Of a stretch of DNA of 64,000 nt, positions 1 to 12,739 are shown piece after piece. The position numbers were made by a program, and so were the translations under genes. The notes under the pieces are model-generated. The model made no database searches. It worked only from the letters and a program-made list of their open reading frames with translations, and was not told the origin of the DNA. Source of the stretch: Plasmodium coatneyi (lineage: Eukaryota; Apicomplexa; Aconoidasida; Haemosporida; Plasmodiidae); NCBI RefSeq assembly GCF_001680005.1, contig NC_033565.1:1469501-1533500 (forward strand). Direction: 5' to 3'. The stretch's first letter is position 1, and each line of letters begins with the position of its first letter.

Positions 1-3000
1 CCTCTTTCGTTGTTGACCCCTGGTATATATTCTTCCCTCTTATAGACTGCATAAGGGGGAGGCAGTTGGTGAATTTTCTCTTCAGTTGGTGGATATACGT
101 GGTGAAGCATTCTCTACTGTTCGAGCTTAGGAATGGGGTCACATTGATCGACTTGATGACTGCGTCCCCTGGATTGGATGGACAGTTGTTTTCCGTCTTC
201 CCTTCGGTAAAGGGAGTAGCCCCCCCACCCCCTGCACCGTCAGAAATGGGAAACTCGGCTGAAGAACACGCAATGGAATCGTTGAAAAGGCAATTAATAA
301 ACTTCTTGTATGTGAAGTGCAGATAATTCAGTTCGTGCAAGTTGGATAACGATAAATCGTTAAACTCCTTGGCCATGATGGTGAACAGGTCGTCAATTGT
401 CGTGTCATATTTGTTCATTTGGAAGAGGCACCCCTTGATGATGTTGTAGAAGTTAGTATGGATTCTACTTTGATACGTATAGATGTTCGTTTTGGTTACA
501 TAAATGGAATTTAGGAAGGAGCCTTCGTCGTCCCTTATGTGCAGGAGGGGGATGCGGAGGTTGAGGGGTTTTATTATGTTCTCCTCGTTGTCCTCCTGGA
601 AGTACAGCATTCGGTTTAGCCTGTTTTGGGAAACAGCATCGTTGTGTGATGTTTGCTTTGGTTCGCTTGTCGAGGCGTCCACCGGATCCAATTGATTGTT
701 GTCCTGCGTTTCTACATGCATATCCCTATCCCTCATCCGCCTGAAGAATCTGTTCAAAACTCGGTCAACATAAATTTTGTACACGTAGGCGAACTCCCTA
801 ATGAAGTTAATCTCCTTGTCCGGCGAGGCGCAGTAAATGTCCACGTGTCCGTTTAGCACGTAGGACTGTTCGAAGCTCTTCGAGATGGAATTCAAGATGC
901 AGATGTAGTGGTTGAGTGCCTCGTAGTACAAGTTGATACTGAATGCTTGTCTAGCCATCATAAAATGCAAATGCTCATAAATGTGCTTCATTTTTTTTTT
1001 TTCATATTTCTTTAGCACCTTTGAGTAGCAAAAGAGGGCCAACTTCTTGAACCCACATTTGTTGAATGTGTGTCCTGCTAGGGTCATTTCGAATAGGTAC
1101 TTTCTACACTTGTAGTCGTTTTTTTTTTGCACACTTTTTTCGTCCAGGTTATCTGGCAGGAGGGCGTTTTCTACACTGCGATTGGGTCGAATCGCACTTT
1201 GGTGATTTTCCTCCTCATAATCGTCTGAGCTGGTGAACGTCTCTACGGTTTGTATTCGCTGGTGGGTTTTTCCACTTTGGTTTTCGTTCCCTTCGTAGTG
1301 GTGCCCATTATAACTTTGTCCAAACGGGGGATGAGGTGATTGATTTCCCTCCTGCGATGCGCCCCCCAAAGATATGTTACCTTCGCTCAGACGATTATGT
1401 GCATGTTCATCCTGCCTGTTCATCAGGTGGTTCTCCCCCATCGTAGCGATGCCCGGTTGAGAACCCCCCACATTAGCACCCTTATGAATTGAATTCGTGG
1501 ATGGTTCATCCCGTGGGGTATAGTTGCCCATTGCGTGAGAAGATTGTCCACTTTTTTTTTTTTTTTTTTTCCTTTTCTTGTAGCTGTAAGTTATTTGCTC
1601 TAGGAGGAGTCCGGACCTTATGTTGTTAATTTGGAAGGACAGTTTGGTGGGCCTACTCTCCCCCACGGGTCTGCTCTCCTCAATGGGTTTCTCGTCCAGG
1701 TAGGTAAAATCCACATTGGCGTTAATTAAAATGTTTACGGATGCCTCGTTTTTCTCATCATGAATCAGGGATAAGTAGTAATTTAATATGGCGCATATGA
1801 ACATGTAGTTTAAATGCTGACATTTTGAGAACATCTGGTAGCTGAGGTCCAGGTAGTATAGGGCATCCTTCTTATTCACTTGGCTGTCCATGTTAAAAAT
1901 GGAAAGACTTATAAGTTTGTAAATATTCCCCAAGTAGAAATATAACTTTTCATGCTTAAATTCGTTGATGCAAAATTTTAGGGTGCTGTAGGCCAGTTCG
2001 TACTCCCCCAGGATGAAGTACACGTCGCTGAGCGTTTTGTAGAGCCGCTCCAGGGGCTCCTTCTTGTAGTGCTTCGCATCGCCCACGTTAACCCCGTCAA
2101 CCGTGCCAAGCGCATTAACCGTGTTAGCAGTGTTAACCGTGTCAACTGTGTTAACTGTCTTGGTGGTGTTACCTGCGTTGGTGGGGAGCATGTCGGGGCC
2201 ACCCCCCATCTTCGCCGAATCCCCACTTGCGCTCTTTTGCAAGGAGGCAAACTCCGTTGGAATGCTTATCTGCTGATCATCCCCAAGGGCAGCTTTCTCT
2301 TCCTCCAGAGCGTACTTCCCAGGAAGAGCGTTACCTCCACCTATAGCGTCACTGCTCGGTGAGAGTACATTCTGCGCGACGTTGAGAAAAGCACTACCTG
2401 TCTGTTCAGCGACCATCAAAGCAGCATCGGTTGAACTAAAATTCATCTTTGTTCTCTTCCACATGAACTTCAACTGATTTCGCAGGGTTTTTCTATTCCT
2501 CAGAATGAGGTGGTTAATATCGTAGGTAATTGTGTTGATATAGGGAATGACACAGATCTGCACGAAGTTATGAAAAAACATTTTTAGCGAAACAATATCT
2601 ACGTGGTCCAGACAGCAGCAGAAATAAGCTTCGTCCAAATGGAGGGGGTCCTTCTTACTGATGTAAATAATTTGATCTGAAAAAATGTACTCATAAATAG
2701 AACCCATTTTGTTGGCAAAGTTTGTCTTCACTTTTTTCATTTCTTCAATTTCGATGCTGCTTGTGGCTGCTTTTATTCCATCCTGGGGGGAGTCACTAAA
2801 ATGGCTACCCAGGTTATCGGCGTACAGCTCCTGTATGCTGCTTAACCGCAGATGGTGTGAATTCTTTTGTGGATGCAACTTGTTTTTGTTCCTCCTTAGT
2901 GAGTTAATTTCCGTGTAGGACAATAAGCGTTCATCTCCTAGGACGCTTTCCTTGGAGTACAGCTGCTGGGTGGGGGGGTTCCCTTCGTAGGAGCTACCCA

Positions 3001-4177
3001 CCTGGGTTATTCCTCCCTTGGGTAGCTCATCAGAGGGGCGTTTCACACTCGAGAGGGACTCAACACCGTTTATGTGTTCCCCCTTATTCGTGTCCACCGC
3101 GGGGGCAATTTTCGCCGCTCCTCCTAGGCAGTTATTCAAAAATCGATGCACCTTTATAATAAGTAAATGGCACTTGAAGTTGGAAAAGGTGGATTGAATT
3201 TTTACAAAAAGTTTCTGCACATCCGTTTCTATGTCATCCTCGTGGTTGCTCGAGATGTGCAGAAGAATTATGCACTTGGGAATGTTCGCATGTATGTTCA
3301 CGTTTTCCTTTTTTAAATCCTTCTGCATCATACTTTTGTATGTATCAATTACGTTTTCATCCCTGGTGCTGCCTATATAGATGAGGCCTAAGGGGGTACA
3401 GGAGCTTTCGCTAAACATGTGGGTGTACTTCCAGGCCGTCTTAAAGTAGGTCCTAAACCATGGCAAGAAGAAGGCGTTATATTTGTGCACATTCGATAGG
3501 GATTCCTTTCTCCCTAGGAACTGTCCAAGTGGGGACGTACCAAATGGAGCAGATGGACCATGTAATGTGTGTGGAAGAGAAAAGGGTATTCCCCCTCCAT
3601 TTGCTTCTCCCACCCTTTCGCTGTACACACTGTGAGAGGGGAACGCCCCCCCCGTGGGCTTCCTCAAAACTTCCTTCTTCACATTAGCTGCTAACGCATT
3701 CGAGTTGGCACATAGGTAGTTGAAATGGTCCTCACTTTGCTTGGAACTGTCCTGATTATTTTTCGCGAAATAGGCACTTAAGTTTCCTTCGTTGTATATG
3801 TCGCTGTAATCCGGCTCATTATGCGAAATGGAATCAATTAAAAGTCGATCCAAAGAATCCAATTTTACATCTATGTATTCTTCCAGGTTAACAAATTGCA
3901 GCTTAATCTTATGGTATTCAACTACCTTTTGGCAGATTACATTATTTTTGTTTAGGTAATTTATGCTTACTGCTCCACTGAGGGTTAGGTCCACTTGTTC
4001 GTTCTTTTCATTCAATAAGTGGTTGAAGCATCCGAATGGCTGGAACAGGTCGTTCAGGCTAATGCCCAGAAACAGGGCCACTTCTCGCTTCGCAATTCTA
4101 CTGCTGCTAAGGAGGATCGTTGACACGTAGATGTCCCCGATTATGTTTTTTATTTCCGCCTCGATGCGTTTGGCCAT
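1..4177 (-). CDS. TRAPPC8: TRAPPC8/Trs85-like TRAPP complex subunit (partial, C-terminus beyond window)
   Basis: An uninterrupted minus-strand frame runs from an ATG at 4177 (MAKRIEAEIKNIIGD) off the left edge, about 1,392 codons. The order of conserved segments fits the Trs85/TRAPPC8 family (human protein about 1,435 residues): an N-terminal block with PFGCFNHLL near residue 45, NAFFLPWFRTYF near 237, the block PKCIILLHISSNHEDD near 300 followed by KCHLLIIK, and SIYEYIFSDQ near 490. TPR-like helices follow (YELAYSTLKFC; FCYSKVLKKYEKKK). TRAPPC8 is known as the TRAPPIII-specific subunit that activates Rab1/Ypt1 in ER-Golgi traffic and autophagy. Plasmodium-type low-complexity insertions separate the blocks, including a tandem VNTVDTVNTANTVN tract near 2100-2160 and a Lys run encoded by T19 at 1552-1570, through which the frame stays open. 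The gene is divergent from the MMS19-like gene. The family call rests on motif recognition; the missing C-terminus lies left of the window. Confidence 0.78.
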   Translation of the reverse strand, partial: MAKRIEAEIKNIIGDIYVSTILLSSSRIAKREVALFLGISLNDLFQPFGCFNHLLNEKNEQVDLTLSGAVSINYLNKNNVICQKVVEYHKIKLQFVNLEEYIDVKLDSLDRLLIDSISHNEPDYSDIYNEGNLSAYFAKNNQDSSKQSEDHFNYLCANSNALAANVKKEVLRKPTGGAFPSHSVYSERVGEANGGGIPFSLPHTLHGPSAPFGTSPLGQFLGRKESLSNVHKYNAFFLPWFRTYFKTAWKYTHMFSESSCTPLGLIYIGSTRDENVIDTYKSMMQKDLKKENVNIHANIPKCIILLHISSNHEDDIETDVQKLFVKIQSTFSNFKCHLLIIKVHRFLNNCLGGAAKIAPAVDTNKGEHINGVESLSSVKRPSDELPKGGITQVGSSYEGNPPTQQLYSKESVLGDERLLSYTEINSLRRNKNKLHPQKNSHHLRLSSIQELYADNLGSHFSDSPQDGIKAATSSIEIEEMKKVKTNFANKMGSIYEYIFSDQIIYISKKDPLHLDEAYFCCCLDHVDIVSLKMFFHNFVQICVIPYINTITYDINHLILRNRKTLRNQLKFMWKRTKMNFSSTDAALMVAEQTGSAFLNVAQNVLSPSSDAIGGGNALPGKYALEEEKAALGDDQQISIPTEFASLQKSASGDSAKMGGGPDMLPTNAGNTTKTVNTVDTVNTANTVNALGTVDGVNVGDAKHYKKEPLERLYKTLSDVYFILGEYELAYSTLKFCINEFKHEKLYFYLGNIYKLISLSIFNMDSQVNKKDALYYLDLSYQMFSKCQHLNYMFICAILNYYLSLIHDEKNEASVNILINANVDFTYLDEKPIEESRPVGESRPTKLSFQINNIRSGLLLEQITYSYKKRKKKKKKSGQSSHAMGNYTPRDEPSTNSIHKGANVGGSQPGIATMGENHLMNRQDEHAHNRLSEGNISLGGASQEGNQSPHPPFGQSYNGHHYEGNENQSGKTHQRIQTVETFTSSDDYEEENHQSAIRPNRSVENALLPDNLDEKSVQKKNDYKCRKYLFEMTLAGHTFNKCGFKKLALFCYSKVLKKYEKKKMKHIYEHLHFMMARQAFSINLYYEALNHYICILNSISKSFEQSYVLNGHVDIYCASPDKEINFIREFAYVYKIYVDRVLNRFFRRMRDRDMHVETQDNNQLDPVDASTSEPKQTSHNDAVSQNRLNRMLYFQEDNEENIIKPLNLRIPLLHIRDDEGSFLNSIYVTKTNIYTYQSRIHTNFYNIIKGCLFQMNKYDTTIDDLFTIMAKEFNDLSLSNLHELNYLHFTYKKFINCLFNDSIACSSAEFPISDGAGGGGATPFTEGKTENNCPSNPGDAVIKSINVTPFLSSNSRECFTTYIHQLKRKFTNCLPLMQSIRGKNIYQGSTTKE

Positions 4178-5834
4178 GGTGGAGTGATCCTCGGGACAGG
4201 TGGAGAAGAAGTGGCACGTAGTTCGACTCAGTTACCGTGGAGTTCCTCCAGGTGGAACTCCCAACCCGTTTACGCCCCAAGGAAACGTGCTCACCAATCG
4301 CTCATGGGCGGCTCTGCACAGAAGAAGTCCCACTCCGGTGGCTACATAAAAACTGGTGATGTCTTGAACTGAAGGAAAAGCAGCGAGGCCTTATCATAAC
4401 CCAAAGGGGTAAGTCCTGTCCCGTTGGGGACATAACACACACACAAAAAAAAAAAAAAAAAAGTGGGCGTTTAAAAAGGATGACAGAGATCAGTTTGCAC
4501 AAAAACATGAGCACATATCTACACCTCCCGACTGGGGAATTCCCCATGCTAGTTAACTCCACCTGGGGGATAGGTGTTTCAAAAATGGGGACTAAATTTC
4601 CACCTCGGGAAAAGCTAAAAAAAAGATTATTACATCAACTGGGCAGAAGCTACTGTAGAGGGGGGGGAATCTCCCATGGAGCCTTTACCCCCTCGGTGTG
4701 TGACATACGTTGACGATCACTGGAGCACACGCACGTACATTTGGTGGGTGCCTATTTAGTGGTTGGGGGTATGCTAGCCCATGTGCCTGACGCATGCGAA
4801 AGGGCCATGGTTATGACACCTCTGCTGGTGAGGTTACCACGGAAGGTCGACAAGTGTGGATGCGCTAAGAGGAAAGGAAAACTCTAAGCGTTGAAGAGAA
4901 GAGGAAAAAAAAAAGGTTAATCATGAACATGGCATAGTTTTACACCATAGGGGGGAACAACAAACAGTGCGTAAAAAAAAAGGCGGAAAAAAGGGGGAGG
5001 AAGATCTCTTCACGGAGTTTCCACAATTTGCTTACCATTTTATCGAGATCAAAAAATGATTGTATCTTTCTCAATGACGAACCAGCAAGGACGGTGTGGC
5101 GACGGGCAGCATATGGCATACATCACGATCCACGTACCTCACGGGTGAAAAGGCAAAAGCGGCGAGCACACTATAACGTTGAAGGATAAAAAAAAAAAAA
5201 AAAAATTAGTCTACCACGAAATGTACCTGCCACTTTAGCAAAAGCACTGCATCCATTTTTTTGTTTCATTTTTTTAAAAGGGGGTTCTCAAGTTGTTCTT
5301 CCCCCGTTTCTTCACTTTTGTGCAATTTTGTTGGGTGTTTTTTTTGGAGGCATATTTATGTAGAAGGGTTACGCCAAATGGAGGTGTAAGAAACGAACGC
5401 GTTGTTGTACTGTGCATACCTTTTCCCTCACGCAGGAGACCATTTCGGCCCTTTCCCCTTTGTAGTCACTGCATAAGGATGGGCAAGCCTGGGTGGGTAT
5501 TCTATTTTAGCACAACCTTATCCTTATCATTTCTGTGGTGAGAGACCACTCAGTGCCCAACCATAGGAAGTAAAACGTGTTGCCCCGTTTTTGTCCCAAA
5601 TGAATGAGGAAAGTTGGATTTAAAAAGAAAAACACACCAGGGAAGTGGATGAAGACGGGACAAGTGTCTAAAGCCATATGTTTGGCCCCCTTTTGAAATT
5701 CTTAATTGGCTTTTTTTGAAGCCGCCTGCAAAGAAGGGGTGCACACTGGTCGGTTTTATCCATGTTTGTGCACATCACTTTTGTGACCCTGTTCTTGTTC
5801 CACTGTTCTTCCCCCCCTCCTGTGGCAAAGCAAC
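4178..5834. promoter_or_regulatory. Divergent intergenic promoter region, TRAPPC8 / MMS19
   Basis: About 1.66 kb separate two head-to-head start codons, so both promoters and 5' UTRs should lie here. It holds an A18 run at 4445-4462, another long A run near 5188-5205 and shorter A/T runs, as expected for nucleosome-poor Plasmodium promoters. No convincing reading frame or structured RNA was found. Confidence 0.5.
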
Positions 5835-8800
5835 ATGGAAGGACAGCTGAAAGTTGAGTCCCTTGTGGAAACACTCGTAGATGAATATATCTCCCCCGAG
5901 AAGGTCATGTTTCGCTATGACCGGGAAAAGAAAGTGGAGCTAATGTACGAGCGGAAGAAGGACAAAGAAGTGAACAAAATCAGGGCCGACATTGTAAAGA
6001 AGTTAATCCAGCTAGTGCAGATAAATCACACAGAAGGAAAGAACAGACATGGCACGATGGTACAAATAATAGGTGCCCTGAAGAGGTTCCTATTCTGTAA
6101 TGAAAATATGAAGAGAGGATCTGCAGTGAATTTAATTGCCCAACTGTTTGAAGAGATCAGCATAGTCGACTTAGACACAGAGTACCTCGAATGTCTGGTC
6201 TTTTTTTATATTAAGCTAATTGAAGACTGGCATTGCGTCAATGGGGTCACTAAATTTTTGCTAATAATGTTTGAGCGGTACAGGGACCTGTTGAGGGGGA
6301 TGAAGTTTTCCTGCGATGTGAAGAGAACGTATAGAATTTTATTCGCATCAACGCGTGGGAAGGGGAAGAAGCATCCAGGGGGGGTCGACTTGTCTGGCCA
6401 AGTCGATCGGGGTGACAGGGACGATTGGAGTCAGTACGAAGAATATGCCACGTTTAAGGAAAACGGGGGAGTCTACTACTCTGACGCCTCTGCAGAAGAG
6501 GAGGATGATGAGGATGGCTATGAAGAACGCGGTGACTTCCAACAGGACAAGGAGGATGTCGATGAGGAGGACGACGCCGAATCGGAGGAAGAAATGGAGA
6601 AAGAAAAAAACACCTGCGTTGTGTATAAAATAATGAAGAGCCTGTTTAAGCACGTCCACGCACCAAGTTACCTGCAAAACATAAGGCTGAATTGTTACCG
6701 CATTATTTTGATATCCTTGCATGAGTTTAGAGCCGAGATGGTGGCCATTCCAAATTTCATCGACAAGATCCAGGTGCAGCTGGAGAATGAGTCGGACCCG
6801 AGGAACATTTTGGTGCTCTTTGACATTATACAGGTTTTGTGCAGTGGGTACATAACGCATGAACAAGGGGGGGAAGTTCATTCAGATGGTACAGCGGAAG
6901 GGGCGAAGTGTGTTATCCCGAACGGCTTGGAGGAGGAAGCCACACAGGAAAGAAACCCAGGAGCGCTATTCACCGTGGACAGAGAAAGACACTACCTCAA
7001 GTCAGTCATTGACATCGCCTTTTATTACTTCCCAATCGAATTTGTGAACAGCGAAGCAAGGTACGATAGCATCACCGAGGAGGACCTACAGAAAGCCTTT
7101 TACAAATGTCTGAAGTCAAACAGTCGGTTGGGGAACCACGTAATAATGAGCATTTTAGAGGAACTGTACAACACACAAGAGGATGAAATAAATGAGAAGA
7201 ATTTACAAAATATTAAGGACACCCTGGAAGTGTGTGCACCATTCTATGGTAGTGTATGTTGCTCAGAGTTCGTCTCGACCATTACGGGACTCATCGAATT
7301 GGAGTGCATAGACAGTGACGCTTCGGATAAAATGGCAACCTACTTTGTAAAAATACTACTTCTCTTTTTTAATATAATAAATGAAGAGGAGGACGAGCAG
7401 CTGAAACAGTCCTTATTTGATATGCACTTTGCGGGAATGTTTCGGAAACTTAACAACTTCCTCATTCTGCATAAGTGCCTCTGCAATGGGAAGGCACCCT
7501 TGGAAAATGTTGCACCTGAAGGGGTGGACCCTACGGTGGATCCCCCTGTGAGGGCATCCTCCACTGAGCGAAACAGCTTGGCAGAGCTATTCCGTTTGGA
7601 AGAAATTGCAAATTTGTCCGATTCGTCCAAGTCGGGAAGTGATCGCAGTGATCGCAGTAATCGCAGTAACCGAAGTAACCTTAGTAGAGGAAGTGGTGGA
7701 AGCGCCCCCCAAGACCACAGCGACCGCACCAGCGAAAGTGACAGGAATATCCTCTCCATCATAAGGGAAAAAAACCACATCGAAAAAATGAAGGAAAAAA
7801 AGGAAAAACAAAAGAAAAGGAACAAAATAAAACTGAACAAATTTCCCATAATTGAGAAGATCCTCGTGTGCATATCAAAAGGGAACACCTACGTCTTCCT
7901 ATACGTTTTGGAGACGACCCTTAAGCCGATGCTTCATGAGTGCTACTATTTGGTGCATGCTCTGACGGGGGAAGGGAAGACTCCTACCCGGGTAAACACG
8001 CAAGAGTTGTCATCTGAGAAGGATTCACTCACTGAGCACAACGCCAAGATCAAAGCCAAGTGGAACCTCGTGGCCACGTACCTCAGCTTCATAAATAACG
8101 TGATGAGCAAAAGCGCCAAAGTGGAGGAAATAGTAGCGAAGAAGACCAGCTTTGTGAAGGAAATATGCATAATCGGGGAGCTGCTCCGGATGGGGAAGGA
8201 CCAGTTTTTTCACGAGTACCACGAATCGGGTCTGCACCTCTTTGGTATCTTAGCCAGTTTTGTGTGCATGCATGGGGGGGCAGCTGTGGGGGAAAACGCA
8301 ACAGGAAACGTAATGGAAAATGTAACGAATGATGACACCCTGTTCCACCAAACGATCATCCTCTTCTTCTACTTGATCGGAATGCACCCAGGGGAGAACG
8401 TAAAGCTCCATGTGTTGGACGACAGCGGACGCGATCTCCTCGACCAGGAAGGAAACCACTTCCTTAAGAACGCAGAAGAGTGGAGAAGGAGCATCGTCGA
8501 GAACCACCATGAGTTCATCGCAGACATGAAACAGAACAACGAAAATATTCTTCGGGAATGTAAGGAATATAAAAAAAACGACCTGCTCTTTTTTCTCACG
8601 TTAGTAGGTAAAATAATAAGACACAAGTATGAGCAGATTAGCAGTTACGTAAACACGCTACTGATCAATTTGTGCTTCCTACTGGTAAAGTTCCACTTCG
8701 GGAAGAAGAAAGATTTGGAATTATGCATATCCCTTTTGAGGGACACCTACCAGGTGGATATTCCCTACCTCCTTTTCATTTCCACGAATGTGGCTTCATT

Positions 8801-11800
8801 TGTGTTGAAGAATTTTTACCACCACGTTGAGGAGGTGAAGGAGGAGTTTCTCCTCTTGAAGGGGGAAGAAGGCACCACAGGAAGTGCCTCTATTCAGCTG
8901 GACAATCAGACAGACTGCCAACTTGATCTGGAGTTATCTCCACAAATGGATGAGTGTGAACCCCATTCAGGGATTTCCCCCGATGGAGTCATCGCCGAAA
9001 TAGTTCGCTTCGGTGGAGACCCCATTGGAGAGACGCTAAAGTGGAAGCGCGTCCAGGTGAAGTGCCTCCTTGTGGGTTCCAAACAGGGGGTGTCACTAAA
9101 GAAGTCGTACGAAATGGAGGGGGAAAAGAAAAAAAAAAAAAAATTTTTTTGGGGTAAGGCAAAAAAGGAAGAGAAAGACACAACATGGGAAAGTCAATCG
9201 TTTAAGGTTCCCATGTGTGAATCCACAAATTGGGAAGACATCACGTCGTTTTATCTTTCCTACATAGTCAGTTTGGCGTATTGGCAGATTTACAAGGCGT
9301 GTGAAGGGGTTATAAAGGGAAGTGCGACGCTTGCAGTTTCGGATGAGTCACCAAATGATCAGAATGATCAGGATAAGGATAAGGTAAAGGACGAACTTTG
9401 CAAAACCTATCTCCTTGTGAACAATGTAGAGGTGATGGAACTCTGCGTAAATTACCTCTACGAGGAGGCAGTCGTGAGGAGCATCCTACCCAAAGGCACG
9501 CCAACAAAGGAGGAAAAACAAAAGGGACAAAACAAAGCAGATAATTTGAAATGCATTCAAATAATGAATAGCAATGAAGAGCTAAGTTACTATGGGACCT
9601 ACGTGAACAACCTGAAAAGTTTCATTCGAATAAATGAAGTGACAAATCTACACCTGAGGGGTCAAATTAACAAAAGGGGAAAACCTGGGACGGTTCTGCA
9701 TTCCCAAATAAGTCCCATCCGTTACCTCCCAAGTAGTAACCCATTCCTTCATGTAGACGTGTTCGAGACGGACACTTTGCTATACATTCTAAAAATGACC
9801 TTAACGAGTCATATAATTTGTGAAGATTGGAAGGGAAAAGCGGACCAAAAAGGGGATGTAGAAATGCCCACCCTGGCTAGTTACCTATATGAAAAAGTAA
9901 AAAAAAACGTGAACCATATATTTATCACCATGAGTGAGGAGAAGAAGAAAGAATTTATCGAAAGGCTGATTGATTGTTGTGTAGGGGGGGATGCACATAC
10001 ATACATGTCCGATAAGGAGGGTATGTTTGGAGGAAGCATTGAAGGGAATTACCACTTGGTCAAATTGAATAGGGAGAAGTTTTCCCCACGTCTAATGAAC
10101 CCGCTTCTGTTGCTTTTCCTACCAGCTCTTCTCTCCATTTATACACAAATAGGACTAGAGCACATGCAGAAATTATTAAAATTGTGCATGCACATCTTTT
10201 TATTTAACCTCCCCCTGGAGAGCTGTCCCTCCGATCTAATTACCACCTATGAGGATAACTCAAATGGAGGGGGGACGAATCGAAGTGCATTTCCCACGCA
10301 AGAATCCGTTTTGAAATTTTTAGACCAAAAATGTAAGGAGCATCTTAACGAAGGGAAAGTCCCCTTTTGGGATGGCGACCATGTAGGAGATTGTCTTCTC
10401 CACCTGGATCGGGCCAATTTAGAAAGTGTGCATAAATGTGCCCTACAAATTGTAGGCATTTTAATGCATAACTGGGATGGCATTCACAAAATGGTGAACT
10501 TCATTTTAGCCCCATTCGATTTGGTCGAGGAGGTTGGCATAAGCATAAACGGTGCACTATCCTTTAAGCACTTCATCGACCTGTTTGCAGCAACATATGA
10601 GGCGTTTATACGAAGGTGGGAGAAGGCAGATAACGGGGCAGCAGCAACTTCCATGGGGGAAGAACCACCCAGGGTAGGCGAATCTTCAATGGTCCCCCTT
10701 CTGAGCACACTTTTCGAAGCCCCCACGTGGGACCCATCAAACCAGCTGTTCTATCTTCTAGATTGTATCTACTTTGAAGAAGGGGACACCGAGTTTTCCC
10801 AAATATTTTACAGTAGAGGTAAAAATGCACATCACTTGGGAGAAAAAGCGACTGCAAATGGGATAGGAATTCGCTTGCTGGATAGAAGGTACTGGAAGGG
10901 GGACAATTGTGAGGGGTGTAGCCCACGCGAGTTGAAGTTTATGACCTTTTTCCACCACGAAGAGGGAACAATCAGGGTAGCCAATTTGAAAGGGGTCATG
11001 CGCCTATCGGGGGGTCAGTCCAATGGGGATATCGAACAAATTGAAGATAAAAGCAGCGGTAGAGTGATAGACGAGGGGACCTTCTTCCTTCGTCGACACT
11101 TCCTCCATTTCTTCGTGCAGCATTTCTCCCTCAATTACGATTTGACCGTCCACCTGTGGAAGCATATCGCAGAAGAAGTGACAGAGGAGAATCTTAACCT
11201 CCTATGCGATAGCGTGGCAAGTGCCTCACTTCATGAGGACACATTTAAGCACGTGCTGATTTGGCATTTCTACCTGTACCCTTCCCATGTCTACAGTCAT
11301 ATCTACGCAGCCATTCATAACATAAACACAAAGCTTCTGTTAAGAGAAGAGAATTACAACCGTGTTGCGTTCAAACCTAGTGATGCTTTCCTCACCTTAT
11401 GTAGAGAACCTTTGTTGCATTTTATTTGTACCATGTATAATTATATGTACTTGGTTGATGTGAGTGGGAGGTTCCTTTCCGTGTCGGAATTCCTTTGGTT
11501 CATGCAGAGGGAGAAGTTCTCCTTTGAATGCTCTCTGCCGTTTGACGTCATCAGGAGGAATGAGAAGACGCTAGCTTTTTTGGAAAAACTGAGCAGCTAT
11601 TTGCACTCCCGGGGCGAAAGCAGTGACAGGGGCACGTCGAAGGAAGTAACTTCCCCCAGGGAGAGAATGAACCAAGTGAAAAGGGAGGATAGCATATCAG
11701 ATGAACACCTGTACGATTCCCCCGCCCAGGGAATGATCAACCCTATGGATGCATCTAATAAACAGGTGGAAGAACACAGTGATATTCACCCATGCAAGGA

Positions 11801-12739
11801 GAACGAATCAGATGGGCACACCCCCAAGGGCAGCAACTTCCTCTCGCTTTTACAAAAACGGAAAGAGAATAGGACACTAAAGTACAACTGCAGGTACCTG
11901 TGCCTAGTCCACCTGGCGTCCATTGTGCTGCTGCACACACCTGTGGAAGAGGCACTACAGGAACATTACAACGTCATGGAGATATGCATTCTTAAAGGAA
12001 TAGGTAAAATTTCTAATTTTTTTATAAGCAAAGGGGAGTACAATCGGAGCAATAAGAGGTACATTAACGGGGTGTTGCGGAAGAACGCTGAGCTCGTTCG
12101 TGTTCTCTTTGCCGAGGGGGCAGACGGCCCAGGTGAGGAAGGAAAACACCACGAACATACGGGCGAGCAGCTAATCGGGAGGGAAGTTGTGTCACTACTC
12201 ATCGTCCTGACCTTGCGTCTCCTCTATCTAATAATGAACCTTTTCAATTTCGTGGTGGCGCACGAGGGGCAGATTTGGGGGTCCAGGGATGGGCCATCCC
12301 CCATAAGAGCGTCTACCCAAGAACATCGGAAAGGCACCCTTGAAGAGAACGTCCAATTTTTATTGTCCTACAAATGCCGCCTGGTGAAGAGCCTACTCAA
12401 GTTAATCGTGTCTATTCCGCTGCCTTTGGCTAGGTATCAGTGTGCCTGCATTTTTTATATCCTTTCCTTTTTAAACTACAAGTCTTTTCTACCCTACGAT
12501 GTCATTCAGGACGTAAGTTTCTTCCCCAATTCGGGGAGAGTGTGGCTACCATCTGCGTTGCTTCCCCCACATGCTATTGTCTCCCCATTTTAATATTACA
12601 TAATGCACCATGCTATGCCCCTAACGATTACGTCTTTCCCCCCCGCCCGCAGATCAAGTGGTACTTGTCCATCGCGTCCGTGGATCCGCACAAGAAGGTC
12701 AGGAAAATGGTGGTGCTCTGCAGAGCCAGGTGGATGTAA
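5835..12739 (+). CDS. MMS19: MMS19-like cytosolic Fe-S assembly / nucleotide excision repair protein (2 exons)
   Basis: Exon 1 is 5835-12512 and exon 2 is 12653-12739. The intron (12513-12652) starts GTAAGT, ends in a C-rich tract plus CAG, and leaves the phase intact, giving about 2,254 residues. The N-terminus (residues about 45-125, with LIQLVQI and FYIKLIEDW) resembles the MMS19 N-terminal domain. The family signature YFPIEF followed by YDSITEEDLQKA and ending CAPFYG lies near 395-475. The tiny last exon supplies the typical ending, DPHKKVRKMVVLCRARW, which mirrors the conserved MMS19 C-terminus. MMS19 forms HEAT repeats and, with CIA1 and CIA2, hands Fe-S clusters to nuclear and cytosolic proteins such as XPD and DNA polymerases. 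The protein is about twice the length of human MMS19 because of acidic, Ser/Arg-rich (SDRSNRSNRSNLS) and Lys-rich insertions. Ending the gene at the exon 1 stop (12593) would lose the conserved C-terminus. Confidence 0.85.

Noticed and set aside
6348..6881. 177-codon minus-strand ORF in the MMS19-like gene
   Set aside because: Shadow of the acidic coding stretch; the plus frame is continuous and carries family motifs.
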